Translations under genes and position numbers: made by a program
Assembly (NCBI GenBank): GCA_020248265.1
Contig: JADCHX010000018.1
Span: 47,189-111,188 of the forward strand
DNA from: Rhodocyclaceae bacterium
GTDB taxonomy: Bacteria > Pseudomonadota > Gammaproteobacteria > Burkholderiales > CAIKXV01
Direction: 5' to 3'
Length of the DNA: 64,000 nt
Part shown: positions 17,514 through 27,493 of the stretch, one piece after another
How positions within the stretch are numbered: position 1 is the stretch's first letter
How the letters are laid out: the number at the start of each line of letters is the position of its first letter
Notes under the pieces: model-generated
Database searches by the model: none
Seen by the model: the letters and a program-made list of their open reading frames with translations, nothing else
What the model was told of the DNA's origin: nothing

Positions 17514-20201
17514 ATGAACCTGACCGACATGCACACCGGCGCAACGCCAGACCCCGATCCCGCCGAGACGCAGGAGTGGATCGACGCGCTCGCGGGCGTG
17601 CTCGAGAACGAAGGACCGGAACGCGCACACTTCCTGCTCGAGAAGCTGGTCGATGTCGCGCGGCGCAGCGGCGGCTACCTGCCGTTCAGCGCGCAGACCG
17701 CCTACATCAACACGATCCCGCCGCACATGGAGGCGAAGTCGCCGGGCAACCACGAACTCGAGCACCGGATCCGGTCGATCATCCGCTGGAACGCGATGGC
17801 CATGGTGGTGCGCGCGAACAAGCAGTCGTCCGAACTGGGCGGCCATATCGCCAGCTTCGCATCGGCTGCCACGCTGTACGACGTCGGCTTCAACCATTTC
17901 TTCCACGCGCCCTCCGCTGACCACGGCGGCGACCTGGTGTTCTTCCAGGGGCACTCCTCGCCCGGGGTCTATGCGCGTGCCTTCCTCGAAGGCCGCATCA
18001 CCCAGGACCAGCTCGACAACTTCCGCAAGGAGGTCGAGGGCAAGGGCGTTTCGTCCTACCCGCACCCGTGGCTGATGCCCGACTTCTGGCAGTTCCCGAC
18101 CGTGTCGATGGGCCTGGGTCCGCTGCAGGCGATCTACCAGGCGCGCTTCATGAAGTATCTGCACGACCGCGGCATCGCCGACACCGCCAACCGCAAGGTG
18201 TTCGCCTTCATGGGCGACGGCGAAATGGACGAGCCGGAATCGCTCGGCGCGATTTCGCTCGCGGCGCGCGAACGCCTCGACAACCTGGTGTTCGTGATCA
18301 ACTGCAACCTGCAGCGGCTCGACGGCCCGGTGCGCGGCAACGGCAAGATCATCCAGGAGCTGGAAGCGGACTTCCGCGGCACCGGCTGGAACGTGATCAA
18401 GGTCATCTGGGGCTCCTACTGGGATCAGCTGCTGGCGAAGGACAAGTCCGGGCTGCTGCTCAAGCGGATGGAAGAGTGCGTCGACGGTGAATACCAGACC
18501 TTCAAGTCGAAGGACGGCGCCTACGTGCGCGAGCACTTCTTCGGCAAGTACCCGGAACTGCGCGAGATGGTGTCGACCATGTCCGACGAGGACATCTGGC
18601 GCCTGAACCGCGGCGGCCACGACCCGCACAAGATGTACGCGGCCTACAAGGCAGCCACCGAGCACAAGGGCCAGCCGACCGTGATCCTCGCCAAGACCAT
18701 CAAGGGTTACGGCATGGGCGAATCGGGCGAAGGGCAGAACATCACCCACCAGCAGAAGAAGATGGGTACCGTCTCGATCAGGGCGTTCCGCGACCGCTTC
18801 GGCATACCGATCCCGGACGATCAGCTCGACGAAGTTCCGCTCTACAAGCCCGCCGAGGACAGCGCCGAGATGCAGTACCTGCGCAGCCGCATCGCCGCGA
18901 TGGGCGGCTCGGTGCCGCAGCGCCGGCGCGGCGCTGGCGCACTCGAGGTGCCGCCGCTGTCGGCGTTCGAGTCGGTTCTCAAGTCTACCGAGGACCGCGA
19001 GATCTCGACCACGATGGCCTTCGTTCGCATCCTCGGCACGCTGGTGCGCGACAAGGCGATAGGCAAGCTGATCGTGCCGATCGTGCCCGACGAATCGCGC
19101 ACGTTCGGCATGGAGGGCATGTTCCGCCAGCTGGGCATCTACTCGTCGGTCGGGCAGTTGTACAAGCCCGAGGACGCAGACCTGCTGATGTTCTACAAGG
19201 AAGACAAGAAGGGCCAGATCCTGCAGGAAGGCATCAACGAGGCCGGTGCGATGTCCTCGTGGATCGCCGCGGCGACCGCCTACAGCGTGCACGGGGTCAC
19301 CATGATCCCGTTCTTCATCTTCTATTCGATGTTCGGTTTCCAGCGCGTGGGCGACCTGTGCTGGGCCGCCGGCGATTCGCGCGCCAAGGGCTTCCTGCTC
19401 GGCGGCACCGCCGGGCGCACCACGCTCAACGGCGAGGGGTTGCAGCACGAGGATGGCCACAGCCACCTGATGGCGGCGACGATACCCAACTGCATCACCT
19501 ACGACCCGACCTTCGGCTATGAACTCGCGGTGATCATCCAGGACGGCCTGCGGCGGATGTACGCCAACGGCGAGGACATCTATTACTACATCACCGTGAT
19601 GAACGAGAACTACACCCACCCGGCGATGCCGGTGGGCGTGGAGCCGGACATCCTCAAGGGCATGTACCTGTTCCGCGAGGCCGCGGTGTCGAAGAAAGAC
19701 AAGGCGCCGCGGGTGCAGTTGCTCGGCAGCGGCACCATCCTGCGCGAGGTGATCGCCGCGGCGGAACTGCTCGAGCAGGACTTCGGGGTGAAGGCCGACA
19801 TCTGGAGCGCGACCAGCTTCAACGAGCTGCGCCGCGAAGGCATCGACGTCGAACGCTGGAACATGCTGCATCCGGCGGAACCGCCGCGCGAATCCCACGT
19901 GCAGAAATGCCTCAAGGACCGCGCGGGGCCGGTGGTCGCGGCGACCGACTACATGCGCAACTTCGCCGACCAGATCCGGCCCTACGTGCGCGGGCGCTAC
20001 GTGGTGCTCGGCACCGACGGCTTCGGGCGTTCCGACACCCGGAAGAACCTGCGCCGCTTCTTCGAGGTCGACCGGCACTACGTTGCGGTGGCGGCACTCA
20101 AGGCGCTCGCCGACGAGGGGACGATCACGATCGAGAAGGTGGCCGAGGCAATCGACCGCTACGGGATCGACACCGACAAACCGAATCCGACGACGGTGTA
20201 G
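17514..20201 (+). CDS. aceE: Pyruvate dehydrogenase E1 component, homodimeric
   Basis: Thiamine-diphosphate-dependent decarboxylation of pyruvate and transfer of the acetyl group to the E2 lipoyl. 895 residues, normal for AceE. Visible parts are HHFFHAP-type active-site histidines (NHFFHAPSADHGGD), the TPP motif GDGEMDEPES starting at residue 234 and ending in INCNLQRLDGPVRGN, and the transketolase C-domain with NGEGLQHEDGHSH. ATG at 17514. Four bases separate its stop from aceF. No lpd (E3) gene follows. Confidence 0.96.
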   Translation: MNLTDMHTGATPDPDPAETQEWIDALAGVLENEGPERAHFLLEKLVDVARRSGGYLPFSAQTAYINTIPPHMEAKSPGNHELEHRIRSIIRWNAMAMVVRANKQSSELGGHIASFASAATLYDVGFNHFFHAPSADHGGDLVFFQGHSSPGVYARAFLEGRITQDQLDNFRKEVEGKGVSSYPHPWLMPDFWQFPTVSMGLGPLQAIYQARFMKYLHDRGIADTANRKVFAFMGDGEMDEPESLGAISLAARERLDNLVFVINCNLQRLDGPVRGNGKIIQELEADFRGTGWNVIKVIWGSYWDQLLAKDKSGLLLKRMEECVDGEYQTFKSKDGAYVREHFFGKYPELREMVSTMSDEDIWRLNRGGHDPHKMYAAYKAATEHKGQPTVILAKTIKGYGMGESGEGQNITHQQKKMGTVSIRAFRDRFGIPIPDDQLDEVPLYKPAEDSAEMQYLRSRIAAMGGSVPQRRRGAGALEVPPLSAFESVLKSTEDREISTTMAFVRILGTLVRDKAIGKLIVPIVPDESRTFGMEGMFRQLGIYSSVGQLYKPEDADLLMFYKEDKKGQILQEGINEAGAMSSWIAAATAYSVHGVTMIPFFIFYSMFGFQRVGDLCWAAGDSRAKGFLLGGTAGRTTLNGEGLQHEDGHSHLMAATIPNCITYDPTFGYELAVIIQDGLRRMYANGEDIYYYITVMNENYTHPAMPVGVEPDILKGMYLFREAAVSKKDKAPRVQLLGSGTILREVIAAAELLEQDFGVKADIWSATSFNELRREGIDVERWNMLHPAEPPRESHVQKCLKDRAGPVVAATDYMRNFADQIRPYVRGRYVVLGTDGFGRSDTRKNLRRFFEVDRHYVAVAALKALADEGTITIEKVAEAIDRYGIDTDKPNPTTV

Positions 20202-20205
20202 GCGC

Positions 20206-21549
20206 ATGGCAAACACGATGGAAGTGAAGGTCCCCGACATCGGCGACTTCAAGGACGTGCCAGTGGTCGAGATCATGGTCTCGGCCGGGGCGCGCATCGA
20301 GAAGGAAGACCCGCTGATCTCGCTCGAATCCGACAAGGCGACGATCGAGGTTCCTGCGCCGGCCTCCGGCACGGTGAAGTCGATCGAGCTCAAGGTCGGC
20401 GACAAGGTGTCGCAGGGTACGCTCGTGCTGATGCTCGAAACGGACGACGCCGCCGCGGCCCCGACCCCGACCCCGGCCCCGGCTCCGGCTGTCGTGTCCG
20501 CCCCGGCCCCGGCGGCTCCCACCACGGCCGCCCCCGCGCCGTCCGTCACGGCCCCGCCGCCTGCCCCCGTTGCGGTATCCGCGGCACCCGTCGCTGCGGA
20601 TACTGCCGACGACGGACAGGCCGCCGCAGCCCCCGGCCTGCATGCCTCGCCATCGGTGCGCAGGTTCGCGCGTGAACTCGGCGTCGACCTGACGCGCGTG
20701 GCCGCGTCGGGCCCCAAGGCGCGCATCCTGAAGGAGGATGTGCAGACATTCGTGAAACAGACCCTCGCCGCGCCACCGGCGCCGGCTGCGGTCCCGTCGG
20801 CAGGCCTGCCGTTCAACCTGCCGCCGATGCCACAGGTCGACTTCTCGAAGTTCGGCCCGGTCGAGTCGCTGCCGCTGAGCCGCATACAGAAGCTGTCCGG
20901 CCCGAACCTGCATCGCAACTGGGTAAGCATCCCGCATGTCACGCAGTTCGACGAGGTCGACATCACCGAACTGGAAGCGTTCCGCAAGGCCCAGCTGGAA
21001 TCGCTCAGGAAACAGGGCGTGCGCCTGACCGTTCTGGCCTTCCTGGTGAAGGCGGTCGCCGGGGCGCTGCGCGAGTTCCCGACGTTCAACGCATCGCTCG
21101 CACCCGGGGGCGACGCGCTGGTGCTCAAGAAGTACTTCCATGTCGGCGTGGCGGTGGATACGCCCGACGGGCTGGTGGTGCCGGTGATCCGCGACTGCGA
21201 CCGCAAGGGCGTGGCCGACATCGCGCGCGAGCTGGCTTCCCTGTCCGAGGCGGCGCGCGAACGGAAGCTGAAGGCAACCGACATGCAGGGCGGATGCTTC
21301 TCGATCTCCAGCCTCGGCGGCATCGGCGGCACCGCATTCACGCCGATCATCAATGCGCCCGAGGTGGCGATCCTGGGCGTGTCGAAGGCGACGATCCGGC
21401 CAGTGTTCAGCGACGGCACCTTCGTGCCCAGGCTGATGCTGCCGCTGTCGCTGTCCTACGACCACAGGGTGGTCGACGGGGCCACCGGCGCACGCTTCAT
21501 CGCCCACCTGAACGGGTTGCTGTCGGACGTGCGCAGGCTGCTGCTCTGA
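20206..21549 (+). CDS. aceF: Pyruvate dehydrogenase E2, dihydrolipoamide acetyltransferase
   Basis: Core of the pyruvate dehydrogenase complex, moving acetyl from lipoyl to CoA. 447 residues: one lipoyl domain (Lys44 in ESDKATIEVP), a long Ala/Pro linker (about 87-140), an E1/E3-binding domain around HASPSVRRFARELGVDL (145-183), a second Ala/Pro linker, and a catalytic domain with SYDHRVVDG (His420, Asp424). Only one lipoyl domain is present, fewer than in E. coli (three) and many relatives (two). Translationally close to aceE. Confidence 0.95.
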   Translation: MANTMEVKVPDIGDFKDVPVVEIMVSAGARIEKEDPLISLESDKATIEVPAPASGTVKSIELKVGDKVSQGTLVLMLETDDAAAAPTPTPAPAPAVVSAPAPAAPTTAAPAPSVTAPPPAPVAVSAAPVAADTADDGQAAAAPGLHASPSVRRFARELGVDLTRVAASGPKARILKEDVQTFVKQTLAAPPAPAAVPSAGLPFNLPPMPQVDFSKFGPVESLPLSRIQKLSGPNLHRNWVSIPHVTQFDEVDITELEAFRKAQLESLRKQGVRLTVLAFLVKAVAGALREFPTFNASLAPGGDALVLKKYFHVGVAVDTPDGLVVPVIRDCDRKGVADIARELASLSEAARERKLKATDMQGGCFSISSLGGIGGTAFTPIINAPEVAILGVSKATIRPVFSDGTFVPRLMLPLSLSYDHRVVDGATGARFIAHLNGLLSDVRRLLL

Positions 21550-21574
21550 TGCCCGCAGACGCCGGTACCGCCAG

Positions 21575-22249
21575 GTGCACCCTCCGTTGAAGCCGATCGG
21601 CATCCTCGGGGGCACGTTCAACCCCGTCCATTACGGGCACCTGCGCATTGCCGAAGAACTCGGCGATGCGCTCGACCTGGACGAGGTACGACTGATGCCG
21701 GCCAACATGCCGCCGCTGCGCACCGTGCCAGCCGTATCGGGCGCGGAGCGGCTGCACATGGTCCGGCTGGCGATCGCCGACAACAGCCGGCTGGTCGCCG
21801 ACGAGCGCGAAGTCGCCAAGACCTCGCTCTGCTACACCGTCGACACGCTGGCCGAACTGCGTGCCGCATTCGGCCCCGAGCGACCGATCTGCCTGATGCT
21901 GGGTGCCGACGCGTTCGCCCGCCTGCACCGCTGGCACCGCTGGCGCGACCTGTTCGCACTGGCCCATTTCGCGGTGGCTGAACGCGGCGGGCATGCCTCG
22001 ATCGCCACCGCCCCGCTCGACCACGAACTGGCAGCCGAACTGCGCGCCCGCCGTGTATCCGAGGTCGGGCTGCTGGCCGAGCAGCCCGCTGGCGCGATCT
22101 ACCTGGCGCCCACCAGCGTGCTGCAGATCTCGGCCACGCGCATCCGCGGCCTGATCGCACACGGGGCAAGTGCCCGATACTTGCTGCCGCAGCCCGTGCT
22201 CGACTACATTCATGACCGTGGCATCTACCGGCAGGCCGAAGATCAATGA
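21575..22249 (+). CDS. nadD: Nicotinate-nucleotide adenylyltransferase
   Basis: Makes nicotinate adenine dinucleotide in NAD synthesis. 224 residues from a GTG at 21575; a TTG at 21587 (starting KPIGILGG) is an equally plausible start. Nucleotidyl-transferase motif GGTFNPVHYGHL, then LMLGADAFARLHRW and the C-terminal ISATRIRGL. It begins 25 bases after aceF and heads a housekeeping run with rsfS, rlmH, maf and rng. Confidence 0.92.
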   Translation: MHPPLKPIGILGGTFNPVHYGHLRIAEELGDALDLDEVRLMPANMPPLRTVPAVSGAERLHMVRLAIADNSRLVADEREVAKTSLCYTVDTLAELRAAFGPERPICLMLGADAFARLHRWHRWRDLFALAHFAVAERGGHASIATAPLDHELAAELRARRVSEVGLLAEQPAGAIYLAPTSVLQISATRIRGLIAHGASARYLLPQPVLDYIHDRGIYRQAEDQ

Positions 22250-22259
22250 TCGAGTGCGC

Positions 22260-22646
22260 ATGAGAATAGACACGATGAAGCGCGCGGTGATCGACGCGCT
22301 GGAAGACGTGAAGGCCAAGGACATCGTCGCCTTCAACGTCACCAAGATGACGACACTCTGCGACTGGGTCATCATCGCCTCGGGCGACTCGAACCGCCAG
22401 ACGAAGGCGCTGGCTGCGAACGTGCGCAACAAGCTGAAGGACGCCGGAGCCGAGGTGATCGGCGTGGAGGGTGAGTCCGTCGGCGAGTGGATCCTCGTCG
22501 ACCTCGGCAAGGTGATCGTCCACATCATGCAGCCCACCATCCGCGCGCACTACAACCTGGAAGAACTCTGGGCGCCGCCGCCGCGCGCCCGCCGCCGCGC
22601 CCCGGGCGCCGCCGCGTCCGAGCCGGTGTCCGGGCCGGTGTCCTGA
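22260..22646 (+). CDS. rsfS: Ribosomal silencing factor RsfS
   Basis: Binds L14 of the 50S subunit and blocks subunit joining in stationary phase. 128 residues with the family core AKDIVAFNVTKMTTLCDWVIIASG and VEGESVGEWILVDLGKVIVH. ATG 22260 chosen; ATG 22275 is an alternative. Ten bases after nadD, the usual nadD-rsfS-rlmH order. The C-terminal 20 residues are basic and Pro/Ala-rich. Confidence 0.92.
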   Translation: MRIDTMKRAVIDALEDVKAKDIVAFNVTKMTTLCDWVIIASGDSNRQTKALAANVRNKLKDAGAEVIGVEGESVGEWILVDLGKVIVHIMQPTIRAHYNLEELWAPPPRARRRAPGAAASEPVSGPVS

Positions 22647-22664
22647 CGCCTGCTGGCCAGCGCG

Positions 22665-23135
22665 TTGCGATTCCGGGTCATTGCCGTCGGCGAGCGCGTG
22701 CCGGCCTGGATCGACGAAGGCATCGCCGAGTACCGCGGACGCCTGCCTCGGCTCTACCGGCTGGAGGTGACCCCAGTGAAGGCGAGCCCGCGCACCCAGG
22801 GCAAGCCGGTGGCGGCGATGATGGAGGCAGAGGCCAGCCGCCTCGAAGCAGCCGTCCCCGAAGGGTTCGTACGCGTCGCGCTCGACGAGCACGGACGCTC
22901 GCTCGACACACGGGCATTCGCGGCGGCGATCGAACGCTGGCGCTCCGAAGTACCGGGGATCGCCTTCTGGATCGGCGGCCCTGACGGCCTCGCCCCGGCG
23001 CTCGCAGCCCGGGCTTCGATGACCCTCGCGCTGTCCGCGCTGACCCTGCCGCACGCGCTCGCACGACTGGTGCTCGTCGAACAGATCTACCGCTGCGTCT
23101 CGCTTCTCGAGCATCACCCGTATCATCGCGAGTGA
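22665..23135 (+). CDS. rlmH: 23S rRNA (pseudouridine1915-N3)-methyltransferase RlmH
   Basis: SPOUT-fold methyltransferase acting on pseudouridine 1915 of 23S rRNA. 156 residues, the standard length, beginning at a TTG (22665). Signature features are the C-terminal IGGPDGLAPAL and the knot region LTLPHALARLVLVEQIYR followed by HHPYHRE. Placed 18 bases after rsfS. Confidence 0.93.
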   Translation: MRFRVIAVGERVPAWIDEGIAEYRGRLPRLYRLEVTPVKASPRTQGKPVAAMMEAEASRLEAAVPEGFVRVALDEHGRSLDTRAFAAAIERWRSEVPGIAFWIGGPDGLAPALAARASMTLALSALTLPHALARLVLVEQIYRCVSLLEHHPYHRE

Positions 23136-23165
23136 GAACCTTTCGCGAGCCCGAACGAACGCAAC

Positions 23166-23789
23166 ATGACCATCAGCCGTCCATTGCTCTACCTGGCATC
23201 GCACAGCCCCCGACGGCGCGAACTGCTGCGCCAGATCAACGTGCGCTTCGAGACGCTCCTGCTGCGCTCCGACCTGGTTCGCGGCAGCGACGTGGAGGAG
23301 ATCCCGCGCGACGGTGAGGCGCCCACCGACTACGTGAACCGGGTCACCGTCGACAAGGCGCGGATCGGTGCGGTGCGCGCGCGGGAACGCGGGCTAGCCC
23401 CGGGCGTGGTGCTGGCAGCCGATACCGAGGTGGTGATCGACGGTGAGGCGCTGGGCAAGCCGCGCGATGCAGCGGCGGCGACCCGGATGCTGTTGAGGCT
23501 CTCGGGGCGCAGCCACGAGGTGCTGTCCGCAGTGGCGGTAGCCACCAGCGAGACGCGGATCGACGTCCGGCTGACCCGCAGCGTGGTCACCCTGAAAGAG
23601 CTCGAGCCGGCCGAACTGCGCCGGTACGTATCCAGTGGCGAGCCGCTCGACAAGGCCGGGTCCTATGCGATCCAGGGCATCGGGGCACTGTTCGTCACGC
23701 GCATCGAGGGCAGCTACTCGGCGGTCATGGGCCTGCCGCTGTACGAGACGGGTGAACTGCTGCGCAGCAGCGGCTTCGACATTCCATGA
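23166..23789 (+). CDS. Maf family nucleotide pyrophosphatase
   Basis: House-cleaning pyrophosphatase for dTTP/UTP-like or modified nucleotides (YhdE/YceF type). 207 residues. N-terminal ASHSPRRRELL substrate-binding motif, VVLAADTEVVIDG metal site and YAIQGIGALFVTRIEGSYSAVMGLP near the C-terminus. The stop overlaps the rng start (ATGA, 23786-23789). The sub-type cannot be settled by eye. Confidence 0.9.
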   Translation: MTISRPLLYLASHSPRRRELLRQINVRFETLLLRSDLVRGSDVEEIPRDGEAPTDYVNRVTVDKARIGAVRARERGLAPGVVLAADTEVVIDGEALGKPRDAAAATRMLLRLSGRSHEVLSAVAVATSETRIDVRLTRSVVTLKELEPAELRRYVSSGEPLDKAGSYAIQGIGALFVTRIEGSYSAVMGLPLYETGELLRSSGFDIP

Positions 23790-25249
23790 GCGAAGACATC
23801 CTGGTCAACGTCACCCCTCAGGAAACCCGGGTCGCCGTGGTCGAGCAGGGCAGCGTCCAGGAGCTGCACATCGAGCGCACTCGAAGCCGCGGCCTGGTCG
23901 GAAACATCTACATGGGACGGGTGGCGCGGGTACTGCCGGGCATGCAGTCGGCGTTCATTGACATCGGGCTGGATCGTGCGGCGTTCCTGCACGTGGGCGA
24001 CATCTTCGGCCACCGCCACGGGAACCCTCCGAGCGAGGCGGCCAGACCTATCGAGAAGATCCTGCAGGAAGGCCAGCCACTGCTGGTGCAGGTCATCAAG
24101 GATCCGATCGGCACCAAGGGGGCGCGTCTTTCGACGCAGATCAGCCTCGCTGGCCGGCTGCTGGTCTATCTGCCGCAGGATCCGCACATCGGGATCTCAC
24201 AACGCATCGAGAACGAGGCGGAGCGCGACCACCTGCGCGAGATGGTCGAGCGCGTGCGCCCCGCGGACGAGCATGGCGGCTTCATCATCCGTACCGTCGC
24301 CGAGGCCGCGACCGAGCGTGAACTGGCCGACGATGTCGGCTACCTGCGCGCGCTCTGGGCATCGATCCAGGAGACCGTCGCCACTGCTGCCGCGCCATCG
24401 CTGGTGCATGAAGACCTGAGCCTCGCGCTGCGTGTGCTGCGCGACATGTTCAACGAGGACACCAGCCGGGTGATCATCGATTCGCGCGAGACGCACCAGC
24501 GGGCCTGCGCCTTCGCAGAGCGGTTCATGCCGGCCATCCTGCCCCGGGTGGAGCACCACGGCGGCGAGCTGCCGCTGTTCGACGTGTATGCGGTCGAGAA
24601 CGAGATCGAGCGCGCGATGTCGCGACGGGTCGACCTGAAGTCGGGCGGCTACGTGATCTTCGACCAGACCGAGGCGATGACCACGGTCGACGTGAACACC
24701 GGTGGCTTCGTCGGGGCGCGCAACTTCGACGACACCATATTCAAGACGAATCTCGAAGCCTGCCTGGTCATCGCCCGCCAGCTGCGCCTGCGCAACCTCG
24801 GCGGCATCATCATCCTGGACTTCATCGACATGGACAGCCCGGAGCACCGCGAGGCCGTGCTTGCCGAATTGAAGAAGGCACTATCCCGCGACCGTACCCG
24901 GCTCACCGTGAACGGCTTCACCAGCCTGGGGCTGGTCGAGATGACGCGCAAACGCACGCGCGAGAGCCTTGCCCACATCCTCTGCGAACCCTGCCCCACC
25001 TGCGCCGGCCGCGGCGAGGTGAAGACCGCGCAGACGATCTGCTACACCATCCTGCGCGAACTGCTGCGCGAGGCGCGCCAGTTCAATGCCCGCGAGTACC
25101 GGATCCTCGCCTCGCAGGCAGTGATCGACATGTTCCTCGACGAGGAATCGCACAATCTCGCCATGCTCGGGGACTTCATCGGCAAGCCGATCTCGCTTCA
25201 GGTCGAGACGGCCTACGGGCAGGAACAGTACGACGTGATCCTGAAGTAG
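23786..25249 (+). CDS. rng: Ribonuclease G
   Basis: Endoribonuclease that matures the 16S rRNA 5' end and decays some mRNAs. 487 residues, without the long E-type C-terminal scaffold, hence RNase G rather than E. S1 domain near 38-125 (NIYMGRVARVLPGMQSAFIDIG), catalytic metal aspartates in TVDVNTGGF and LDFIDM, and the zinc-link cysteines in CEPCPTCAGRGEVK. Last gene of the nadD-rng run; the next gene converges after 134 bases. Confidence 0.93.
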   Translation: MSEDILVNVTPQETRVAVVEQGSVQELHIERTRSRGLVGNIYMGRVARVLPGMQSAFIDIGLDRAAFLHVGDIFGHRHGNPPSEAARPIEKILQEGQPLLVQVIKDPIGTKGARLSTQISLAGRLLVYLPQDPHIGISQRIENEAERDHLREMVERVRPADEHGGFIIRTVAEAATERELADDVGYLRALWASIQETVATAAAPSLVHEDLSLALRVLRDMFNEDTSRVIIDSRETHQRACAFAERFMPAILPRVEHHGGELPLFDVYAVENEIERAMSRRVDLKSGGYVIFDQTEAMTTVDVNTGGFVGARNFDDTIFKTNLEACLVIARQLRLRNLGGIIILDFIDMDSPEHREAVLAELKKALSRDRTRLTVNGFTSLGLVEMTRKRTRESLAHILCEPCPTCAGRGEVKTAQTICYTILRELLREARQFNAREYRILASQAVIDMFLDEESHNLAMLGDFIGKPISLQVETAYGQEQYDVILK

Positions 25250-25383
25250 CACCCGAGCCTCACGCCAGGGCTGGTGCGTTCAGGCCATGCGGGCCTGCAA
25301 GGGAAACGCGTGAATCGCCGTGCAGGTCATCGATCGCGCGGACCGCGCAGATCGGCTTGCTTGCCCCGACCACCTTCGCGGCT

Positions 25384-27402
25384 CTACGCGCCGGCGTAAA
25401 CGTGCCTCATCTTCGCGATATGTTCCGCAGACAAGACGCTGGTCTGTGTCGCCTGCGGGGGGAGCGAGGGCTCCAGCGGGCCGTCCGCAGGCTCTTCAGG
25501 AGGCTGCAGCGCCTGCCGGACGTCTTCGAGTTCTGCGACGTGGCCGCGCAGCGCCACTTCCAGCCGTTCCAGCTCTCTGGTACGGGTCTCGAGCGCGCGC
25601 ACGTTTTCGGTGATCTTGCGCAGGCTCTCCAGCCGCCGATCGAGCATCTCTTCATGCTCCTTCAGCTGCATGGTCAACGGTGACAGTGCGCGGTGCAGCC
25701 AGCCGTCGGTCTCGGTCGATACCTGCTGGAAGACCTTCTTCGCTTCGGCGACCAGCATGTCGTAGAACTTGCGGATCACCATGCCCTGTGGCTGCATCAC
25801 CGTGGTCGGGCTCGCGCAGAACGCGATCGTCCCCTGCTTGAGCTGCAGCATGTTGTCACTGAACCGCGCCAGCGAGAGCGGCGGCGGCGACAGCTTTGCG
25901 AACCCGTACTTCTCGTGGAAACTGATGTACACGGCATCTACCAACCCCTTGATCTGGTTGGCGAAACCCATGATCTTGCCAGTCTCCTTCTCGAAGTGGT
26001 CGAACAGCTGCTGCATCATCCGCATGAGCCCGATCGTGAACAGCTGTTCGTTCAGCTTGCGCCGGTAGTCCTGGCAGATACCGTCGATCAGCTCCGTGGC
26101 GAGGTTCGACTGCAGGATCAGACCCTGCTTCCTCACCACCGCATGCGTGTTCCGGAAGTTCTGCACCGTCTGCTGATAGGACGCGCGGTCGTGCTCCAGC
26201 TTGACCATCGCGGTCTTGACCATGCCATGGCCCTTGCCGCGCAGGCTGGCCATTTCGGCGAGCTCGGCGTGGGTCGAGCGCAGCTTCGCCATCAACGTCT
26301 CGTACGACGTCTCCACCAGCACGCCGAACTCGCGCGCCACGCGTTCGGCGATGATCCTCCGACGGTCGGGGATCATCTGCACGAGCAGCGCTTCCAGGGC
26401 CTGTATTCCGCTGCGCTCGAGCAGGTCCGGATCGTCCTTGATGCGCGCGATCAGCGCCTTCTGCGCTGACATCGGCAACACGTTGCGGCGCGGCAGGTTC
26501 AGTATCAGTGCGGTCGAATCGAGCTGACCGTTCACCGCCTGCTCGATATCGCTGTCGCTCTTCAGGTCGTCCCAGATCAGGTCGACCTTGTTCAGCACCG
26601 CGACCGAACGCACAGCGTTGTTCTGCACATGGCGCTGCCAGAGTTCCAAGTCGCTGCGCGTCACGCCGGTATCCATCGCCAGCAGGAACAGCACTGCATG
26701 GGCGTTCGGGATCATCGACAGCGTGAGCTCAGGCTCGGTGCCCAGCGCGTTCAGGCCCGGGGTGTCCAGGATAGCCAGCCCGGCCTTGAGCATCGGATGC
26801 GGGAAGTTGATCAGCGCATGGCGCCAGGCTGGCACCAGCACTTCGCCAGGACCGACGCCGAGTGCGGCCGACAGCGCGGGGCTCGCATCGTTGTACAGGC
26901 CGAGCCTGCGCGCGTGCTCGATGGTGACCCGCTTGCTCTCGACGACCTTGGCAAGCGTGGCCGCCAGTTCGTCAGCGTCATCCAGGGGAAGCGAGATGCG
27001 GATCCACTCGATCGGGTTGCGTTTCATCGCCGCAACGCTTTCGTCGGTCTCGCGCGTCTCGATCGGCAGCAGCCGCAGGTACGGCTCCTCGGCCGGGTCG
27101 TAGAAGATCTCGGTCGGGCACATCGTGGTTCGCCCGATGTCGGACGGAAGCAGCCGGCGCTTGTAGTTCGAGAAGAACAGTGCGTTGATCAGCTCGGTCT
27201 TGCCGCGCGAATACTCCGCGATGAAGGCCAGCAGCATCCGATCGGTGCGCAGGCTCTCGATGAGGTCGTACATCCGCAGCGACTGCTCGACGTTGACCGC
27301 CTTGGTCGTGTCGAGTCGCGCCCGGAAAGTCTCGATGGCGCCTACCAGTCGGTCGCGCCAGGCCTGGTATTGGAGGACGTTCGATTCGAGGGTACTGTTC
27401 AT
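25384..27402 (-). CDS. Dynamin-like GTPase
   Basis: 672-residue bacterial dynamin-superfamily protein, probably membrane remodelling; no direct role is known. P-loop AEYSRGKT at 62-69 (first Gly replaced by Ala), switch-II DTPG at 213-216, and NKVD at 271-274 for guanine recognition. The middle is helical with a possible paddle-like region near 490-540 (GFANQIKGLVDAVYISFHEK), and the end (about 595-650) is a strong coiled coil. It lacks a partner dynamin next door. ATG at 27402; transcribed away from yggT with 140 bases between. Confidence 0.75.
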   Translation of the reverse strand: MNSTLESNVLQYQAWRDRLVGAIETFRARLDTTKAVNVEQSLRMYDLIESLRTDRMLLAFIAEYSRGKTELINALFFSNYKRRLLPSDIGRTTMCPTEIFYDPAEEPYLRLLPIETRETDESVAAMKRNPIEWIRISLPLDDADELAATLAKVVESKRVTIEHARRLGLYNDASPALSAALGVGPGEVLVPAWRHALINFPHPMLKAGLAILDTPGLNALGTEPELTLSMIPNAHAVLFLLAMDTGVTRSDLELWQRHVQNNAVRSVAVLNKVDLIWDDLKSDSDIEQAVNGQLDSTALILNLPRRNVLPMSAQKALIARIKDDPDLLERSGIQALEALLVQMIPDRRRIIAERVAREFGVLVETSYETLMAKLRSTHAELAEMASLRGKGHGMVKTAMVKLEHDRASYQQTVQNFRNTHAVVRKQGLILQSNLATELIDGICQDYRRKLNEQLFTIGLMRMMQQLFDHFEKETGKIMGFANQIKGLVDAVYISFHEKYGFAKLSPPPLSLARFSDNMLQLKQGTIAFCASPTTVMQPQGMVIRKFYDMLVAEAKKVFQQVSTETDGWLHRALSPLTMQLKEHEEMLDRRLESLRKITENVRALETRTRELERLEVALRGHVAELEDVRQALQPPEEPADGPLEPSLPPQATQTSVLSAEHIAKMRHVYAGA

Positions 27403-27493
27403 CCGGGGGGCAAGGTCACTGGAGAGGTCTGCGGAACGTCTGGGGGCCCGTCAACGGACCAATGACGGCGGATACGGCGACTTCTTGAGCCGA

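Noticed and set aside
17490..21419. 1309-codon minus-strand open frame across aceE/aceF
   Set aside because: Antisense to two clearly identified genes, composition atypical for protein, no motif.
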